Below are positions 15,130 to 27,078 of a DNA stretch of 40,330 nucleotides, piece by piece (positions within the stretch are counted from its first letter, which is position 1; each line of letters opens with the position of its first letter). The stretch is from Pantoea phytobeneficialis. GTDB lineage: Bacteria; Pseudomonadota; Gammaproteobacteria; Enterobacterales; Enterobacteriaceae. Where the stretch lies: contig NZ_CP024636.1 in assembly GCF_009728735.1 (NCBI RefSeq), positions 2,450,757-2,491,086 on the forward strand. Direction: 5' to 3'. The notes beneath the pieces are model-generated. The model was not told where the DNA came from. It did no database searches and was given only the letters and a program-made list of their open reading frames with translations. Both the position numbers and the translations under genes were made by a program.

Positions 15130-16875
15130 TTATTTCTTTGCCAGTGCCTGGCTCAGTGCCCAGAATTCACGGCGTTCGGCGGCACTTAATCCTTCGGTAC
15201 GGTCGCGCGCGATAAGCGCTTCAAGGCGCTGCTCCAACGCGGAATCGTAAAGACTTGCCAGCGAATCCTGGAAGACCGCTTCGGCCTCTTCATCCACTAT
15301 CATGTGGTTCCAGGTGGCCAGTGTTTCAAGTGTCTGACTAAAATTTGTCCCGCGATATAACTCTAGTAGCTGTCCGGTCGTCAGGCCAGGATTCTCAGAA
15401 CAACGGCTGACTAACTCCACGAACAGCGGCAACCCCGCCATTTTTGACTGCTCAAGACCTTCGAGAGCAGGCACCATCGCGGCGAACTGCGGATTTTGCA
15501 CCAACAAGGCAACCAGCACGCGCATGGTGGTGCGCTTCAGTGGCGGTGCAGTGGGTGCGGCACCACTCTCGGCCTGTTTCGGCAGTAGCTTCTCTAACTG
15601 GTTATCGTCAAGAATGCCGAGTTTATTACCTAATTCCTGACGCATATAAATGCGCAGGGTCTCGCCCGGGATCTGGCTGATCAACGGCAGCGCCAACGTA
15701 CTCAGGCGTGCTTTACCGTCGCGCGTGCTCAGATCAACTTGCGGCAGCAGGCTGTCGAACAGAAACGTGGAGAGCGGCATTGCCTGCTCCATCCTTGCTT
15801 CAAACGCCACTTTGCCCTCTTTGCGCACCAGCGTGTCCGGGTCCTCGCCATCAGGCAAAAACATAAAGCGTAGCTGACGACCATCATTCATGTAAGGCAA
15901 TGCGGTTTCGAGTGCACGCCAGGCGGCTTCACGACCCGCGCGGTCGCCGTCGTAACAGCAAATCACGTTTTCCGTCGAGCGAAACAGCAGCTGGATATGT
16001 TCGGCGGTGGTCGAGGTTCCCAACGAAGCAACGGCATAATCAATGCCGAACTGCGCAAGTGCCACCACATCCATATAACCTTCCACGACCAGCAGACGCG
16101 CTGGTTGGGGATGATTTTTCTGCGCTTCATACAGGCCATACAACTGACGGCCTTTATGGAAAATCGGTGTTTCCGGCGAGTTCAGGTATTTCGGCGTATC
16201 GTTGCCCAGCACCCGGCCGCCAAAACCAATGACTCGTCCACGTTTATCGCGAATCGGAAACATGATGCGGTCGCGAAAGCGATCGTACGTCCGGCCTTTG
16301 TCATTGCTAACCAGCATGCCAGCTTCCATCAGCGACTCTCGATCATCTTTCTGCTGACCGAAGCGCTTGAGCGCGTTATCCCAACCCGGTGGGGCATAGC
16401 CAATAGCGAAGTGATCAATCACTTGCTGGCTAAGGCCGCGGGTGGCGAGATACTGCTGAGCAAGCTGTGCCTGCGGCTGGCGCAGACTCTGCTGATAAAA
16501 GGTGTTCAGGCCTTCTAACAGTTGGTAAAGGCTTTGGCGCTGATGGCGTTCCATCTGGCTGGGGCCGTTACCCGCTTCATAAGGCACTTCAAGGCCGTGC
16601 TGGGTGGCCAGTTCCTCAATGCTCTCAACAAATTCCAGACGATCGAAATTCATCAGGAAGTCGATGGCATTGCCGTGGGCACCACAGCCGAAGCAGTGAT
16701 AAAACTGCTTATCGCCGTTTACGGTGAAAGAGGGCGTCTTTTCGTTATGGAATGGGCAACACGCGTGATAGTTCTTACCCTGCTTTTTCAGCTTTACGCG
16801 GGCATCGATAAGGTCCACGATGTCCGTGCGGGCAAGTAAGTCATTGATAAATACGCGTGGAATTCGTCCAGCCAT
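15130..16875 (-). CDS. dnaG: DNA primase DnaG
   Basis: Makes RNA primers for replication; 581 residues as in E. coli. The zinc-binding domain has C40, H43, C61 and C64 (ACCPFH and YHCFGCG). The RNA polymerase core has a TOPRIM domain with VEGYMDV (264-270, acidic E265) and CYDGDRAG. The C-terminal helicase-binding domain ends LSQALAKK. The middle gene of rpsU-dnaG-rpoD; the hairpin between rpsU and dnaG would reduce its expression relative to rpsU. Confidence 0.98.
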   Translation of the reverse strand: MAGRIPRVFINDLLARTDIVDLIDARVKLKKQGKNYHACCPFHNEKTPSFTVNGDKQFYHCFGCGAHGNAIDFLMNFDRLEFVESIEELATQHGLEVPYEAGNGPSQMERHQRQSLYQLLEGLNTFYQQSLRQPQAQLAQQYLATRGLSQQVIDHFAIGYAPPGWDNALKRFGQQKDDRESLMEAGMLVSNDKGRTYDRFRDRIMFPIRDKRGRVIGFGGRVLGNDTPKYLNSPETPIFHKGRQLYGLYEAQKNHPQPARLLVVEGYMDVVALAQFGIDYAVASLGTSTTAEHIQLLFRSTENVICCYDGDRAGREAAWRALETALPYMNDGRQLRFMFLPDGEDPDTLVRKEGKVAFEARMEQAMPLSTFLFDSLLPQVDLSTRDGKARLSTLALPLISQIPGETLRIYMRQELGNKLGILDDNQLEKLLPKQAESGAAPTAPPLKRTTMRVLVALLVQNPQFAAMVPALEGLEQSKMAGLPLFVELVSRCSENPGLTTGQLLELYRGTNFSQTLETLATWNHMIVDEEAEAVFQDSLASLYDSALEQRLEALIARDRTEGLSAAERREFWALSQALAKK

Positions 16876-16909
16876 AAGCCCCGATTTTTCAGCTCATAAA
16901 CGGCAACAA

Positions 16910-16936
16910 GCCGCGCTTCCTTTCGGAAAGCACGGC
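16910..16936 (-). terminator. rpsU-dnaG attenuator hairpin
   Basis: On the minus strand GCCGTGCTTTCC-GAAA-GGAAGCGCGGC forms a long stem with one mismatch and a GAAA tetraloop, followed by TTGTT. It matches the position of the known E. coli partial terminator that lets only some transcripts pass from rpsU into dnaG. Confidence 0.8.
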
Positions 16937-16993
16937 CTCTTACTTGACTCTGTCTGCGTTGATCACGCGGCGGAGGCGAACCTCCGAAAGAAA

Positions 16994-18503
<1,510 letters not shown>

Positions 18504-18506
18504 AAT

Positions 18507-18535
18507 AAAAAAACCGGCCTTGCGCCGGTTTTTTT
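18507..18535. terminator. bidirectional terminator tsaD / plsY
   Basis: AAAACCGGC-CTTGC-GCCGGTTTT with an A-run on the left and T-run on the right. The plsY stop codon (18534-18536) falls in the T-run, so the two genes end head to head within one structure. Confidence 0.9.
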
Positions 18536-19139
18536 ATTCTTTCTTCTTTTTCTTCCGCTTCCAGATTTTGTTTTCCTGGCCGCGCCACAGGCGTTGGATG
18601 TTGTCATGGTGGCGCAACAGAATCAGGCAGGAAAGCATCGATACCGGAAAAGTGAACTGTGGTTTGAACCACCAGACGTAAAACGGCGCGATGAGCGCGC
18701 TGACAATCGCACCCAACGACGAGTAACCACTCAAGAGGACCGTCAACAGCCAGGTACCGGTCATCAACCCGGTCAGGTCCCAGCCAATCGGCGCGATGGC
18801 ACCAAATGCCGTTGCCACGCCTTTGCCGCCGCGAAAACGAAAGAATACCGGATAGATGTGACCGAGACAGGCGGCGATGGCCGTCAGGCCAAGGTAGAGC
18901 GGAGCAACATGCAGTAGCCAGGCAATCCACACCGGCAACATGCCTTTGGCGATATCGAAAATCAGTACCGCTGCCGCAGGCGCTTTCCCGCCGATGCGCA
19001 GCACGTTAGTCGCCCCCGGATTACCAGACCCCTCGGTACGTGGATCGGGCAGGCCAGCGAGTTTGCATACCAGTATCGCGCTGGAAATGGAGCCGCAAAG
19101 ATACGCGAAAATAATCATACCAAGCGCGATAGCACTCAT
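18534..19139 (-). CDS. plsY: acyl-phosphate:glycerol-3-phosphate acyltransferase PlsY
   Basis: An inner-membrane enzyme making lysophosphatidic acid from acyl-phosphate and glycerol-3-phosphate. 201 residues, several membrane helices, and the three PlsY motifs: GSGNPGATN (phosphate loop), the FRGGKGVAT glycine/Lys loop and a later hydrophobic motif. It ends in a very basic tail (KRKKKKK). The frame is open to 19229 but [14 protein letters not shown] is the natural start. Divergent from folB. Confidence 0.95.
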   Translation of the reverse strand: MSAIALGMIIFAYLCGSISSAILVCKLAGLPDPRTEGSGNPGATNVLRIGGKAPAAAVLIFDIAKGMLPVWIAWLLHVAPLYLGLTAIAACLGHIYPVFFRFRGGKGVATAFGAIAPIGWDLTGLMTGTWLLTVLLSGYSSLGAIVSALIAPFYVWWFKPQFTFPVSMLSCLILLRHHDNIQRLWRGQENKIWKRKKKKKE

Positions 19140-19245
19140 AGTTCCATACCGTTCCTGTAGGGTCGTTTTGTTCTCGGTAAGTGTGGATAATACGCATAAT
19201 CCGCCGGAAGTGGTATCCGGCATAGCCAAAAACAGAGACTACATC

Positions 19246-19605
19246 ATGGATATCGTATTTATCGAGCAACTCACCGTGTTCACCACCATTGGCGTTTACG
19301 ACTGGGAGCAGGGCATGCAGCAGAAGCTGGTGCTCGATGTCGAAATGGCGTGGGACAACCGTCAGGCGGCTGCCAGCGACGATGTTAATGATTGCCTCAG
19401 CTATGCTGACGTCACCGAAGCTATTTTAAACCATCTTAACGGCCAGCGTTTTGCCCTGGTTGAACGCGTGGCAGAAGAAATTGCGGATCTGTTGATGAAC
19501 CGTTTCAAAACGCCCGGCGTACGCATCCGCGTAGGCAAACCGGGGGCTGTAGCGCAGGCAGCAACGGTTGGCGTGCGTATTGAGCGCGGGACTATTCCTA
19601 AATAA
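19246..19605 (+). CDS. folB: dihydroneopterin aldolase FolB
   Basis: Folate synthesis: converts dihydroneopterin to 6-hydroxymethyl-dihydropterin and glycolaldehyde. 119 residues (E. coli about 122): MDIVFIEQL, GVYDWEQ with the conserved Glu, CLSYADV with the conserved Tyr, and LVERVAEEIA; the conserved Lys is in RVGKPGA. A longer frame to 18940 is a shadow of plsY; ATG 19246 gives the family length. The spacing to plsY is 106 nt, with shared divergent promoters not resolved by eye. Confidence 0.95.
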   Translation: MDIVFIEQLTVFTTIGVYDWEQGMQQKLVLDVEMAWDNRQAAASDDVNDCLSYADVTEAILNHLNGQRFALVERVAEEIADLLMNRFKTPGVRIRVGKPGAVAQAATVGVRIERGTIPK

Positions 19606-19611
19606 ATCCGA

Positions 19612-19627
19612 TGTGATTGCCATCACA
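19612..19627. promoter_or_regulatory. perfect CRP-consensus palindrome
   Basis: TGTGATTGCCATCACA: the two consensus half-sites TGTGA and TCACA with a 6-nt spacer, 6 nt after the folB stop and about 170 nt before uppP. A -10-like TATGGT lies at 19645-19650, so activation of uppP transcription from here is possible. CRP binding is inferred from the consensus. Confidence 0.6.
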
Positions 19628-19662
19628 ATGAAACCAAACCAAATTATGGTGTGTCTTAGTTG

Positions 19663-19776
19663 CAGCCGCCGCGCTTAGTGCGGCTTAGTTGCCGGAAACC
19701 TTAAGGTTTCCTTCAGACTGGCGCAGGCATAATTTAAGGCGGTAAGCAGATGCGACCGCCTTTTTACTGTTTAAAA
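19663..19776 (+). promoter_or_regulatory. uppP leader with three successive hairpins ending in a terminator
   Basis: In order: GCCGC / GCGGC around the CTTAGTGCGGC region (about 19668-19684); the perfect palindrome GGAAACCTTAAGGTTTCC (about 19693-19710); and AAGGCGGT...ACCGCCTTTTT (about 19736-19765), which has a T-run like an intrinsic terminator and ends about 20 nt before the uppP ribosome site. The last may terminate folB or attenuate uppP. Confidence 0.5.
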
Positions 19777-19795
19777 CGGATAGAGGAAAATGTTG

Positions 19796-20614
19796 ATGGC
19801 AGATATTCATCAGCTTTGGGTAGCTGCAATCCTGGGGATAGTGGAAGGTCTGACCGAGTTCTTACCGGTCTCATCCACTGGCCACATGATTATTGTTGGC
19901 CACCTGTTAGGCTTTGAGGGTGAAACCGCCGAAACCTTTGAAGTGGTGATTCAGCTCGGTTCCATTCTTGCTGTCGTGGTGATGTTCTGGCGTCGGCTCT
20001 TTGGCTTAATCGGTATTCACTTTGGTGAAGTCAAACATGAAGGTACGGGTAAAGGTCATCTGACCCTGATCCATATCCTGCTGGGTATGGTCCCGGCGGT
20101 GGTGGTTGGTCTGGTGTTGCACGATCAAATCAAAACCCTGTTTAACCCGATCAACGTGATGTATGCGCTGGTGGTTGGAGGCGTGCTGCTGTTGGCAGCG
20201 GAACTGCTCAAACCTAAGCAGCCGAAAGCAGTCGGGATTGACGATATCACCTACCGCCAGGCATTTATGATTGGTTGCTTCCAGTGTCTGGCGCTGTGGC
20301 CTGGTTTCTCACGTTCTGGTGCAACCATCTCAGGCGGTATGCTGATGGGTGTGAGCCGCTATGCGGCATCGGAGTTCTCGTTCATTCTGGCGGTGCCGAT
20401 GATGATGGGGGCAACGGCGCTGGATCTCTACAAGAGTATGAGTTTTCTGACGATGCAGGATCTGCCGATGTTCGCCGTCGGCTTTGTGACCGCTTTCGTG
20501 GTGGCGCTGATTGCGATCAAAGCCTTCCTGGAACTGATTAAACGTATCTCGTTTGTCTCATTCGCCATCTACCGCTTTATTATTGCGGGCGTGGTTTACA
20601 TGCTGTTTATGTAA
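19796..20614 (+). CDS. uppP: undecaprenyl-diphosphatase UppP (BacA)
   Basis: An integral membrane phosphatase that recycles the lipid carrier for peptidoglycan and O-antigen and confers bacitracin resistance when raised. 272 residues, about eight hydrophobic helices; active-site signatures [14 protein letters not shown] (near residue 20) and [13 protein letters not shown] (near residue 170) are intact. ATG 19796 (MADIHQLW) is preferred over 19790 because AGAGGA is then 8 nt away and the N-terminus aligns with E. coli. A hairpin leader and a CRP-like site precede it. Confidence 0.95.
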   Translation: MADIHQLWVAAILGIVEGLTEFLPVSSTGHMIIVGHLLGFEGETAETFEVVIQLGSILAVVVMFWRRLFGLIGIHFGEVKHEGTGKGHLTLIHILLGMVPAVVVGLVLHDQIKTLFNPINVMYALVVGGVLLLAAELLKPKQPKAVGIDDITYRQAFMIGCFQCLALWPGFSRSGATISGGMLMGVSRYAASEFSFILAVPMMMGATALDLYKSMSFLTMQDLPMFAVGFVTAFVVALIAIKAFLELIKRISFVSFAIYRFIIAGVVYMLFM

Positions 20615-20621
20615 GACCTTG

Positions 20622-20645
20622 CGCGGCCAGCTCAGGCTGGCCGCG
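20622..20645. terminator. convergent hairpin uppP / cca
   Basis: 10-bp stem CGCGGCCAGC / GCTGGCCGCG with loop TCAG. It overlaps the cca stop and follows uppP by 7 nt. There is no T-run on either side, so termination may be weak. Confidence 0.55.
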
Positions 20646-21864
20646 TGTCGATCAATCCTTCCTGCACCGCGACTCTGCGCCGACGGGTTAATTCTTCCCG
20701 TACTTCTGCCCCTTTGAATCCAGCCTCAATCACCGCTTTGGTTGGTACGGCCTGTGCCAGGGCAAAAGCCTTGCGCAGATAATCTCCCTGCGGATAAGCG
20801 TTGCTCTCCAGACCGGCACGACCACGGGCATCAGCTTCACTGGTCAGCGCCAGTTGCTCCACACGCTGTGGCTTACGCCAGGCGTCGACGCGATCGAATA
20901 ACGCCACCAACATCTCGGCCGACTGCCGCTCAATGGTGTGCACCATATCGTGAAATTCGGCGACGATCAGCGCCAAATCGCGAATCGCATTGGGGACGCG
21001 TAAGCGCTCGCACAGCGCAGCCACAATTGGTACGCCCGCCAGGCCGTGACCGTGATGGCTCGGCCACTTTTCGCGCGGCGTAACCGCTTTGCCAGCGTCG
21101 TGAAATAGCGTGGCAAAACGGACATCCAACTCATCCGAGAGCGCCGTGGCAAGGGTTAACGTCATCAGCGAATGGATGCCGGTATCAATCTCCGGATGCC
21201 ATTTGACGGGCGCGGGAATACCAAACAAGTTATCCAGTTCCGGGAACAGCACTTGCAAGGCACCGCAGTCGCGCAGCACCTGGAAATAAACCTGCGGATT
21301 ACGTGTCAGCAGCGCTTTTTCCGTTTCCTTCCAGACGCGCTCTGGCGTGAGGTGTGCCAGTTCGCCACTGGCGGTCATATCGCGCATCAGCGCCTGAGTT
21401 TCTTCGGCAATGCGAAAGTTGAGGTGAGCGAAACGGGCAGCAAAGCGCGCCACACGTAATACGCGCAGAGGATCTTCATTAAAAGCCGCAGAGACATGAC
21501 GCAGGGTTCGATTGGCCAGATCGTGTTGACCACCGTAAGGGTCGATCAACTCGCCGTTGTCTGCCTGAGCGATGGCATTGATGGTGAGATCGCGCCGTTG
21601 CAGATCCTGCTCCAGCGTGACGTCAGGGGCGAACCAGGTCACAAAGCCGGTGTAGCCATTGCCGCTTTTACGTTCAGTCCGTGCCAGCGCATACTCTTCA
21701 CGGCTTTGCGGATGCAAAAAAACCGGAAAATCCCGGCCAACTTGCTGATAGCCCTGCGCCAGCATCGCATCAGGCGTAGTGCCGACCACCACCCAATCTT
21801 TATCTTTTACCGGTAAACGCAACAGCGCATCGCGCACCGCGCCACCGACCAGAAACGTCTTCAC
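20632..21864 (-). CDS. cca: multifunctional CCA-adding tRNA nucleotidyltransferase
   Basis: Adds or repairs the 3' CCA of tRNAs without a template. 410 residues (E. coli 412): class II nucleotidyltransferase head with VGGAVRD (7-13) and the metal-binding KDKDWVVVG, the flexible RRDLTINA region, then a C-terminal HD domain ([14 protein letters not shown]) that in E. coli gives phosphatase/phosphodiesterase activity. The start ATG begins [12 protein letters not shown] as in the family. Confidence 0.96.
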   Translation of the reverse strand: MKTFLVGGAVRDALLRLPVKDKDWVVVGTTPDAMLAQGYQQVGRDFPVFLHPQSREEYALARTERKSGNGYTGFVTWFAPDVTLEQDLQRRDLTINAIAQADNGELIDPYGGQHDLANRTLRHVSAAFNEDPLRVLRVARFAARFAHLNFRIAEETQALMRDMTASGELAHLTPERVWKETEKALLTRNPQVYFQVLRDCGALQVLFPELDNLFGIPAPVKWHPEIDTGIHSLMTLTLATALSDELDVRFATLFHDAGKAVTPREKWPSHHGHGLAGVPIVAALCERLRVPNAIRDLALIVAEFHDMVHTIERQSAEMLVALFDRVDAWRKPQRVEQLALTSEADARGRAGLESNAYPQGDYLRKAFALAQAVPTKAVIEAGFKGAEVREELTRRRRVAVQEGLIDTRPA

Positions 21865-21952
21865 TCAACTACTCCAGAGGTCAACTGCCTTTGCGTGCCA
21901 TCCACGCATCTGACTTTAATTGTTACATAGTTTGGCCAAAATTCGGACATGC

Positions 21953-21980
21953 CAAAAGGGGCATCTTACGATCCCCTTAA
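21953..21980 (-). terminator. hairpin after ygiM
   Basis: AAGGGG / CCCCTT stem with an 11-nt loop and TTTT on the minus strand, 21 nt past the ygiM stop. Confidence 0.5.
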
Positions 21981-22000
21981 GAAAAAGAACAAAAAGGTGC

Positions 22001-22621
22001 TTAGTTCATCCAGCGATTGTTCTTTTTGCGACGCGGCACCATATGCGGCAGTACCAGACCCAGCAGCAAACCGACACCCAACACGCCACCGCCATACATA
22101 AACCATTGCATGATGATGGTGCGCTGCTTGTCATCTAACTGGACATTGGCGGCACTGACTTTTTTCTGCGCGACGATCAACTCGTTTTTCAACTTCTGAT
22201 TTTCCTCTTTCAGATCGTTGATGGTGCTGTCGCTGTTGGCCACTTTATTTTGCATTTCCGACGTACGCTGGTTCCAGCTGTTGTCGATGTTTTGCAGCTT
22301 ATCGGTGAGATCTTTCACCTGCTGTTCCAACTGTGGCACACGGGTACGCAGGCTGGGGTCGGTACTCAGCTGTGACAGCGGAATCCAGGTAGTACGACCC
22401 TGTGAGTCCTGGATTTGACCATACTGGGAGTCAGTGTTGGTTTGCAGCAACTGCACTTCCTCCCCGGCATTCAGCTTGCCAACCAGACGATATTGATCGC
22501 CAGGCCCGCTGCGTACCCAGGTGGATAATTCATCGGAGATATAACGCTTTTCGGCAGCATGGGCTGTCGAGATGGCGCTGAAAGCCAGCAAAGAAAGAGC
22601 GGCAAAAGTAATTTTTTTCAT
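22001..22621 (-). CDS. ygiM: SH3b-domain membrane protein YgiM (TIGR04211 family)
   Basis: 206 residues, as in E. coli. Signal peptide 1-22 (MKKITFAALSLLAFSA...AHA), bacterial SH3 domain about 25-90 (WVRSGPGDQYRLVGKL...TTWIPLSQL), a coiled coil about 95-168, a membrane helix about 171-190 (FMYGGGVLGVGLLLGLVL) and a basic cytoplasmic tail (RRKKNNRW). Function is not established; SH3b suggests a periplasmic wall or protein contact. Divergent from ygiF. Confidence 0.93.
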   Translation of the reverse strand: MKKITFAALSLLAFSAISTAHAAEKRYISDELSTWVRSGPGDQYRLVGKLNAGEEVQLLQTNTDSQYGQIQDSQGRTTWIPLSQLSTDPSLRTRVPQLEQQVKDLTDKLQNIDNSWNQRTSEMQNKVANSDSTINDLKEENQKLKNELIVAQKKVSAANVQLDDKQRTIIMQWFMYGGGVLGVGLLLGLVLPHMVPRRKKNNRWMN

Positions 22622-22824
22622 TCGATATCAAAGTTTGGTAAAGGCGTAAAAACACTGGCACAGTCTGGAGAGGCTTCCCATAAATCTGAATGAGAACTAT
22701 CCTGGTCTCAATCTGGTGCGAAAAGGGTCGTAAAAGCAAAAGAAACCCAAGACAGCGCGCATTCAGTGCATTACTCTTCGCCAGATTAACTTCTTAACGT
22801 GCCAGCAGCGTATTCAAAAAAATT
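22622..22824. other. divergent ygiM / ygiF intergenic region
   Basis: 203 nt with no gene. It must hold both promoters, but I could not place a convincing -35/-10 pair by eye. Only an A-rich stretch, without a clear Shine-Dalgarno, precedes the ygiF ATG. Confidence 0.5.
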
Positions 22825-24135
22825 ATGACCATCGAAATCGAATTAAAGTTCATTGCCACGCCAGAAGCGGCCGAAAAACTTACCACCAACCTGGCGGCAA
22901 TGCCTCATCAACATGTGGCGGCACGCGAACTGACCAACATCTATTTTGAAACCGATGACAATCAGTTGCGTCGCTGGGATATGGGACTGCGCATTCGTGG
23001 CGTTGATCAACGCTATGAAATGACGCTTAAAGCGTCCGGTAAAACCGTGGGTGGTTTGCACCAGCGCCCGGAATATAACGTGGATCTTGATGCGCCAGAC
23101 CTGGACATCGCGCTGCTGCCAGCCGAAATCTGGCCGCAAGGCACCGATGTCGCTGCACTACAGCAGCGGCTGGAACCGTTATTCAGCACCCATTTCCAGC
23201 GTGAGATGTGGCTGGTGCAATTTGCTGACAGTGAAATAGAAGTGGCGTTTGACCGTGGTGAGGTTGCTGCCGGTGAATTCAGTGAACCGCTGTATGAAGT
23301 GGAGCTGGAGCTGAAACAAGGTAGCCGTGCGGACCTCCTGAGTTTCGCTGCAAAGCTGATTGATATGGGGGGATTACGTCTTGGCAGCCTGAGTAAAGCC
23401 GCCCGTGGCTATCAATTGGCACAAGGTAATCCACCCCGTCCATTGCGGACCTTTCCTCTGTTGAAGATACCGGCAAAAGCGACGGTGGAGCAGGGGATGA
23501 TCAACGCCTTGTCTGCGGGGCTGAATCACTGGCAATACCATGAAGAGGTCTGGTTGCGAGGTAACCCGGCAGCAAAAACGTCAGTTCTGGAAGCGCTGGA
23601 CGCGCTGCGTCAGACATTTTCACTGTTCGGCGCGCTGGTACCGCGCAAGGCCAGCAGCGATTTGCGTCAGAAATTGACGCGCATCGAAGAGGTGCTGACG
23701 AATGACGACCAGGAAGCTCAGGAACTCTGTTTTTCTTTTGCCTCTGTAGAGGCTCAGTTAGCGCTTACTCACTGGCTGGTCGAATCACAGTGGCAAAACT
23801 GGTTGGATGATAAGAACAAAAGCAAATTGCAGGGTTCCTTCAAGCGCTTCAGCGACATTATGCTGAGCCGCATCGCCGCCGACCTGAAAGAAACGTTTGT
23901 TGATGTGCAGTTGTTTAATGAGTTTCAGGATAAAGCCACTCGCCTTAATCGTCAGTTGCTGGCGGTCCATCTGCTGGCAGGGGCCTATCCGGCAGAAGAG
24001 GTGAACAACTGGATGTCATCCTGGCAGACATTGCAGCACGCTATCCATATCCAGCAGGAACGTGGTTTGAATACCTTAGTGAATCAGGCGGTTAAACAGG
24101 TGCCATTCTGGCTCAATAGCGGCGCATCGCGTTAA
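22825..24135 (+). CDS. ygiF: inorganic triphosphatase YgiF (CYTH + CHAD)
   Basis: 436 residues. The N-terminal CYTH triphosphate tunnel domain (1-200) starts with the signature EIELKF (ExExK) and continues with YFETDD, LRIRG and the Lys/Arg/Glu residues lining the tunnel. The C-terminal CHAD helical domain (about 215-430) is His- and basic-rich and is associated with polyphosphate binding. E. coli YgiF hydrolyses inorganic triphosphate. It is followed after 30 nt by glnE and probably co-transcribed. Confidence 0.95.
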   Translation: MTIEIELKFIATPEAAEKLTTNLAAMPHQHVAARELTNIYFETDDNQLRRWDMGLRIRGVDQRYEMTLKASGKTVGGLHQRPEYNVDLDAPDLDIALLPAEIWPQGTDVAALQQRLEPLFSTHFQREMWLVQFADSEIEVAFDRGEVAAGEFSEPLYEVELELKQGSRADLLSFAAKLIDMGGLRLGSLSKAARGYQLAQGNPPRPLRTFPLLKIPAKATVEQGMINALSAGLNHWQYHEEVWLRGNPAAKTSVLEALDALRQTFSLFGALVPRKASSDLRQKLTRIEEVLTNDDQEAQELCFSFASVEAQLALTHWLVESQWQNWLDDKNKSKLQGSFKRFSDIMLSRIAADLKETFVDVQLFNEFQDKATRLNRQLLAVHLLAGAYPAEEVNNWMSSWQTLQHAIHIQQERGLNTLVNQAVKQVPFWLNSGASR

Positions 24136-24165
24136 CGCGACGCAAAACAAATTCAGGGAGGGGAG

Positions 24166-27024
24166 ATGTTGTTACCGTTATCCGCGCTGATGCAGGCGCA
24201 ACTGAACAGTGCGGCAGACAAATTAGGTCTGTCGCCAGACGCACTGACCCCTGAACAGGCAGGCGCGCTCGCATTCAGTGACTTTATTGTCGACAACCTG
24301 CAACAGCACCCTAAGTGGTGGCAGCAGTTGCAACAACAACCTCCTCAGCCTGAAGAGTGGCAACACTACGTCGCGTGGCTTAATGACACGCTGGCGGGCA
24401 TTGATAACGAAAGCGACCTGATGCGCGAGCTACGCCTGTTTCGCCGTCACATGCTGGTGCGAATTGCCTGGATGCAGTGCCTGCAACAGGCCAGCACCAG
24501 TGAGAGCCTGCAACAACTGAGCGTACTGGCCGAAACCCTGATTGCGGCCGCACGCGACTGGGTATGGCAGGATTGCTGCCGCGACTTCGGCACCCCCTGC
24601 AATGCCGCTGGCGAAGCACAGCCGATGTTGATTCTCGGCATGGGCAAACTGGGCGGTAACGAACTCAACTTTTCCTCAGATATCGACCTGATTTTCGCCT
24701 GGCCAGAAAATGGCGTGACGCGCGGTGGCCGGCGTGAACTCGATAATGCCCAGTTCTTTACCCGTATGGGCCAGCGTCTGATCAAAGTACTCGATCAACC
24801 CACGGTGGATGGCTTTGTCTATCGTGTGGATATGCGCCTGCGTCCGTTTGGTGACAGCGGTCCACTGGTGCTGAGTTTTGCGGCGCTGGAGGATTACTAT
24901 CAGGAACAGGGACGTGACTGGGAACGCTATGCCATGGTTAAAGCGCGTTTGATGGGCGATGACCAGGGGCGCTGGAGCCAGGAGTTGCAGCAGATGCTGC
25001 GGCCTTTTGTCTATCGCCGCTATATTGATTTCAGCGTCATCCAGTCGCTGCGCAACATGAAGGGAATGATCGCGCGCGAAGTGCGCCGTCGTGGCCTGAA
25101 AGACAATATTAAATTGGGTGCGGGTGGTATCCGTGAAACCGAATTTATTGTTCAGGTATTCCAACTGATTCGCGGTGGGCGTGAGCGTTCACTTCAGCTG
25201 CGCTCCTTGCTGCCAACGCTGTCAGCCATTGGTGAGCTGGGTTTACTGACGGCACAGCAGGTGGGGCATTTGCGTGAGGCCTATTTGTTTTTACGTCGCC
25301 TGGAAAACCTGTTGCAAAGCCTGAATGATGAACAGACTCAAACCCTGCCGGAAAATGCACTGGATCGGCAGCGTCTGGCCTGGGGCATGGGGATGGCGGA
25401 TTGGACAGCGCTCATTAACCAGCTTGAACGGCATATGGCCGGTGTCCGCGCCATCTTCGATGAACTGATTGGTGATGATACACCCGATATTGATGATCAG
25501 CGTGAACTGGCAGAATTCGCGGTGTTATGGCAGGACTCGCTGGAAGAAAGTGAGCTGGCTGTGCTGGTACCGCAGTTGGATGAAACACAGCGACATGCGC
25601 TGTTTGAGGCGTTAAACGCCTTTCGCCTGGATGTGGGCCGCCGTACCATTGGGCCGCGCGGTCGTCAGGCGCTTGATCAACTGATGCCGCGTCTGCTCAG
25701 CGAGGTGTGTCCGCGCAATGATGCGGCGGTGCTCCTCAATCGCCTGACACCGCTGCTGCTCGGCGTGCTGACGCGCAGTACCTATCTCGAACTGCTGACG
25801 GAATATCATGGTGCGTTGCGTCATTTGATTCGCTTGTGTGCCGCTTCGCCCATGGTTGCCAGCCAGTTAGCGCGCTATCCGTTACTGCTGGATGAACTGC
25901 TCGATCCGGCAACGTTGTATCAACCCACCGCGACGGATGCCTATCGCGATGAGTTGCGTCAGTATCTGATGCGTATTCCCACCGACGATGAAGAGCAGCA
26001 ACTGGAAGCATTGCGTCAGTTTAAGCAGGCGCAGCATCTGCGTATCGCCGCAGCCGACATCGCCGAAACGCTACCGGTTATGAAAGTGAGTGATCACTTA
26101 ACCTGGCTGGCCGAAGCGATGATCGAATCAGTGGTACAACAAGCGTGGAACATGATGGTGCAGCGCTATGGCCGCCCGTCGCATCTGAGTAACGACAACG
26201 AGCGCGGTTTTGCGGTTGTCGGTTATGGCAAGCTGGGCGGTTGGGAACTGGGTTATAGCTCAGACCTCGATCTGGTTTTCCTGCATGATTGCCCGGACGA
26301 TGCGGTCACCGATGGAGAACGATCGATTGATGGGCGCCAGTTTTATCTGCGTCTGGCGCAACGTGTGATGCATCTGTTTAGCACCCGGACCTCTTCAGGC
26401 ATTTTATATGAAGTAGATGCACGCCTGCGTCCATCAGGCGCGGCCGGGATGTTGGTCAGCACATTCGCTGCTTTCGATGATTATCAACGTAATGAAGCCT
26501 GGACCTGGGAGCATCAGGCTCTGGTGCGGGCACGTATTGTGTTTGGCGAACCGGCGTTGTGCGAGCAATTTAATCAGATCCGGCGCGGCATTCTTTGCTT
26601 GCCGCGTGATGCCGATACTCTACAGAAAGACGTACGTGAAATGCGTGAAAAAATGCGCGCGCATCTCAGCAACAAACATAAAGGGCGCTGGGAAATTAAA
26701 ACCGATGAAGGTGGTATCACCGATATTGAATTCATCGCGCAATATCTTGTCTTAGGCTACGCCGCCCGGCAGCCAGCGCTGACCCGTTGGTCAGATAATG
26801 TGCGTATCTTTGAGCTGATGGCGCAGCACGACATTATGCCGGAAGAGGAAGCGCGTGCGCTGACGCATGCCTATGTCACGCTGCGTGATGCATTGCATCA
26901 TCTGGCGTTGCAGGAGTTACCCGGCCATGTGGAGCCGGAAGCCTTCGCGGCAGAGCGCACGACGGTCAACGCCAGCTGGCAGCGCTGGTTAGCTGGGGCT
27001 GAATCTGACAGCGCGGAACACTAA
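24166..27024 (+). CDS. glnE: bifunctional glutamine synthetase adenylyltransferase/deadenylase GlnE
   Basis: 952 residues (E. coli 946). Adenylylates glutamine synthetase in nitrogen excess and removes AMP in nitrogen limitation, under PII control. Two nucleotidyltransferase domains are seen: [20 protein letters not shown] (about 157-176; deadenylase half) and [20 protein letters not shown] (about 685-705; adenylylation half), each with the DxD metal pair, and GxxRP..PP-type regions and RG-rich linkers between. Preceded by GGGAGGGGAG as ribosome site. No lesion seen. Confidence 0.97.
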   Translation: MLLPLSALMQAQLNSAADKLGLSPDALTPEQAGALAFSDFIVDNLQQHPKWWQQLQQQPPQPEEWQHYVAWLNDTLAGIDNESDLMRELRLFRRHMLVRIAWMQCLQQASTSESLQQLSVLAETLIAAARDWVWQDCCRDFGTPCNAAGEAQPMLILGMGKLGGNELNFSSDIDLIFAWPENGVTRGGRRELDNAQFFTRMGQRLIKVLDQPTVDGFVYRVDMRLRPFGDSGPLVLSFAALEDYYQEQGRDWERYAMVKARLMGDDQGRWSQELQQMLRPFVYRRYIDFSVIQSLRNMKGMIAREVRRRGLKDNIKLGAGGIRETEFIVQVFQLIRGGRERSLQLRSLLPTLSAIGELGLLTAQQVGHLREAYLFLRRLENLLQSLNDEQTQTLPENALDRQRLAWGMGMADWTALINQLERHMAGVRAIFDELIGDDTPDIDDQRELAEFAVLWQDSLEESELAVLVPQLDETQRHALFEALNAFRLDVGRRTIGPRGRQALDQLMPRLLSEVCPRNDAAVLLNRLTPLLLGVLTRSTYLELLTEYHGALRHLIRLCAASPMVASQLARYPLLLDELLDPATLYQPTATDAYRDELRQYLMRIPTDDEEQQLEALRQFKQAQHLRIAAADIAETLPVMKVSDHLTWLAEAMIESVVQQAWNMMVQRYGRPSHLSNDNERGFAVVGYGKLGGWELGYSSDLDLVFLHDCPDDAVTDGERSIDGRQFYLRLAQRVMHLFSTRTSSGILYEVDARLRPSGAAGMLVSTFAAFDDYQRNEAWTWEHQALVRARIVFGEPALCEQFNQIRRGILCLPRDADTLQKDVREMREKMRAHLSNKHKGRWEIKTDEGGITDIEFIAQYLVLGYAARQPALTRWSDNVRIFELMAQHDIMPEEEARALTHAYVTLRDALHHLALQELPGHVEPEAFAAERTTVNASWQRWLAGAESDSAEH

Positions 27025-27032
27025 GCCATCTG

Positions 27033-27041
27033 TGCTATTAT
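27033..27041 (+). promoter_or_regulatory. possible extended -10 for hldE
   Basis: TGCTATTAT (TGn plus TATTAT) lies 38 nt before the hldE start, just after the glnE stop; the -35 is weak. It is flanked by GCGCGGA and TCCGCGC (27011-27017 and 27041-27047), an inverted repeat spanning the site. Confidence 0.4.
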
Positions 27042-27078
27042 CCGCGCACTATTTTTATCGCAGTCTGGAGTCTCTGGA

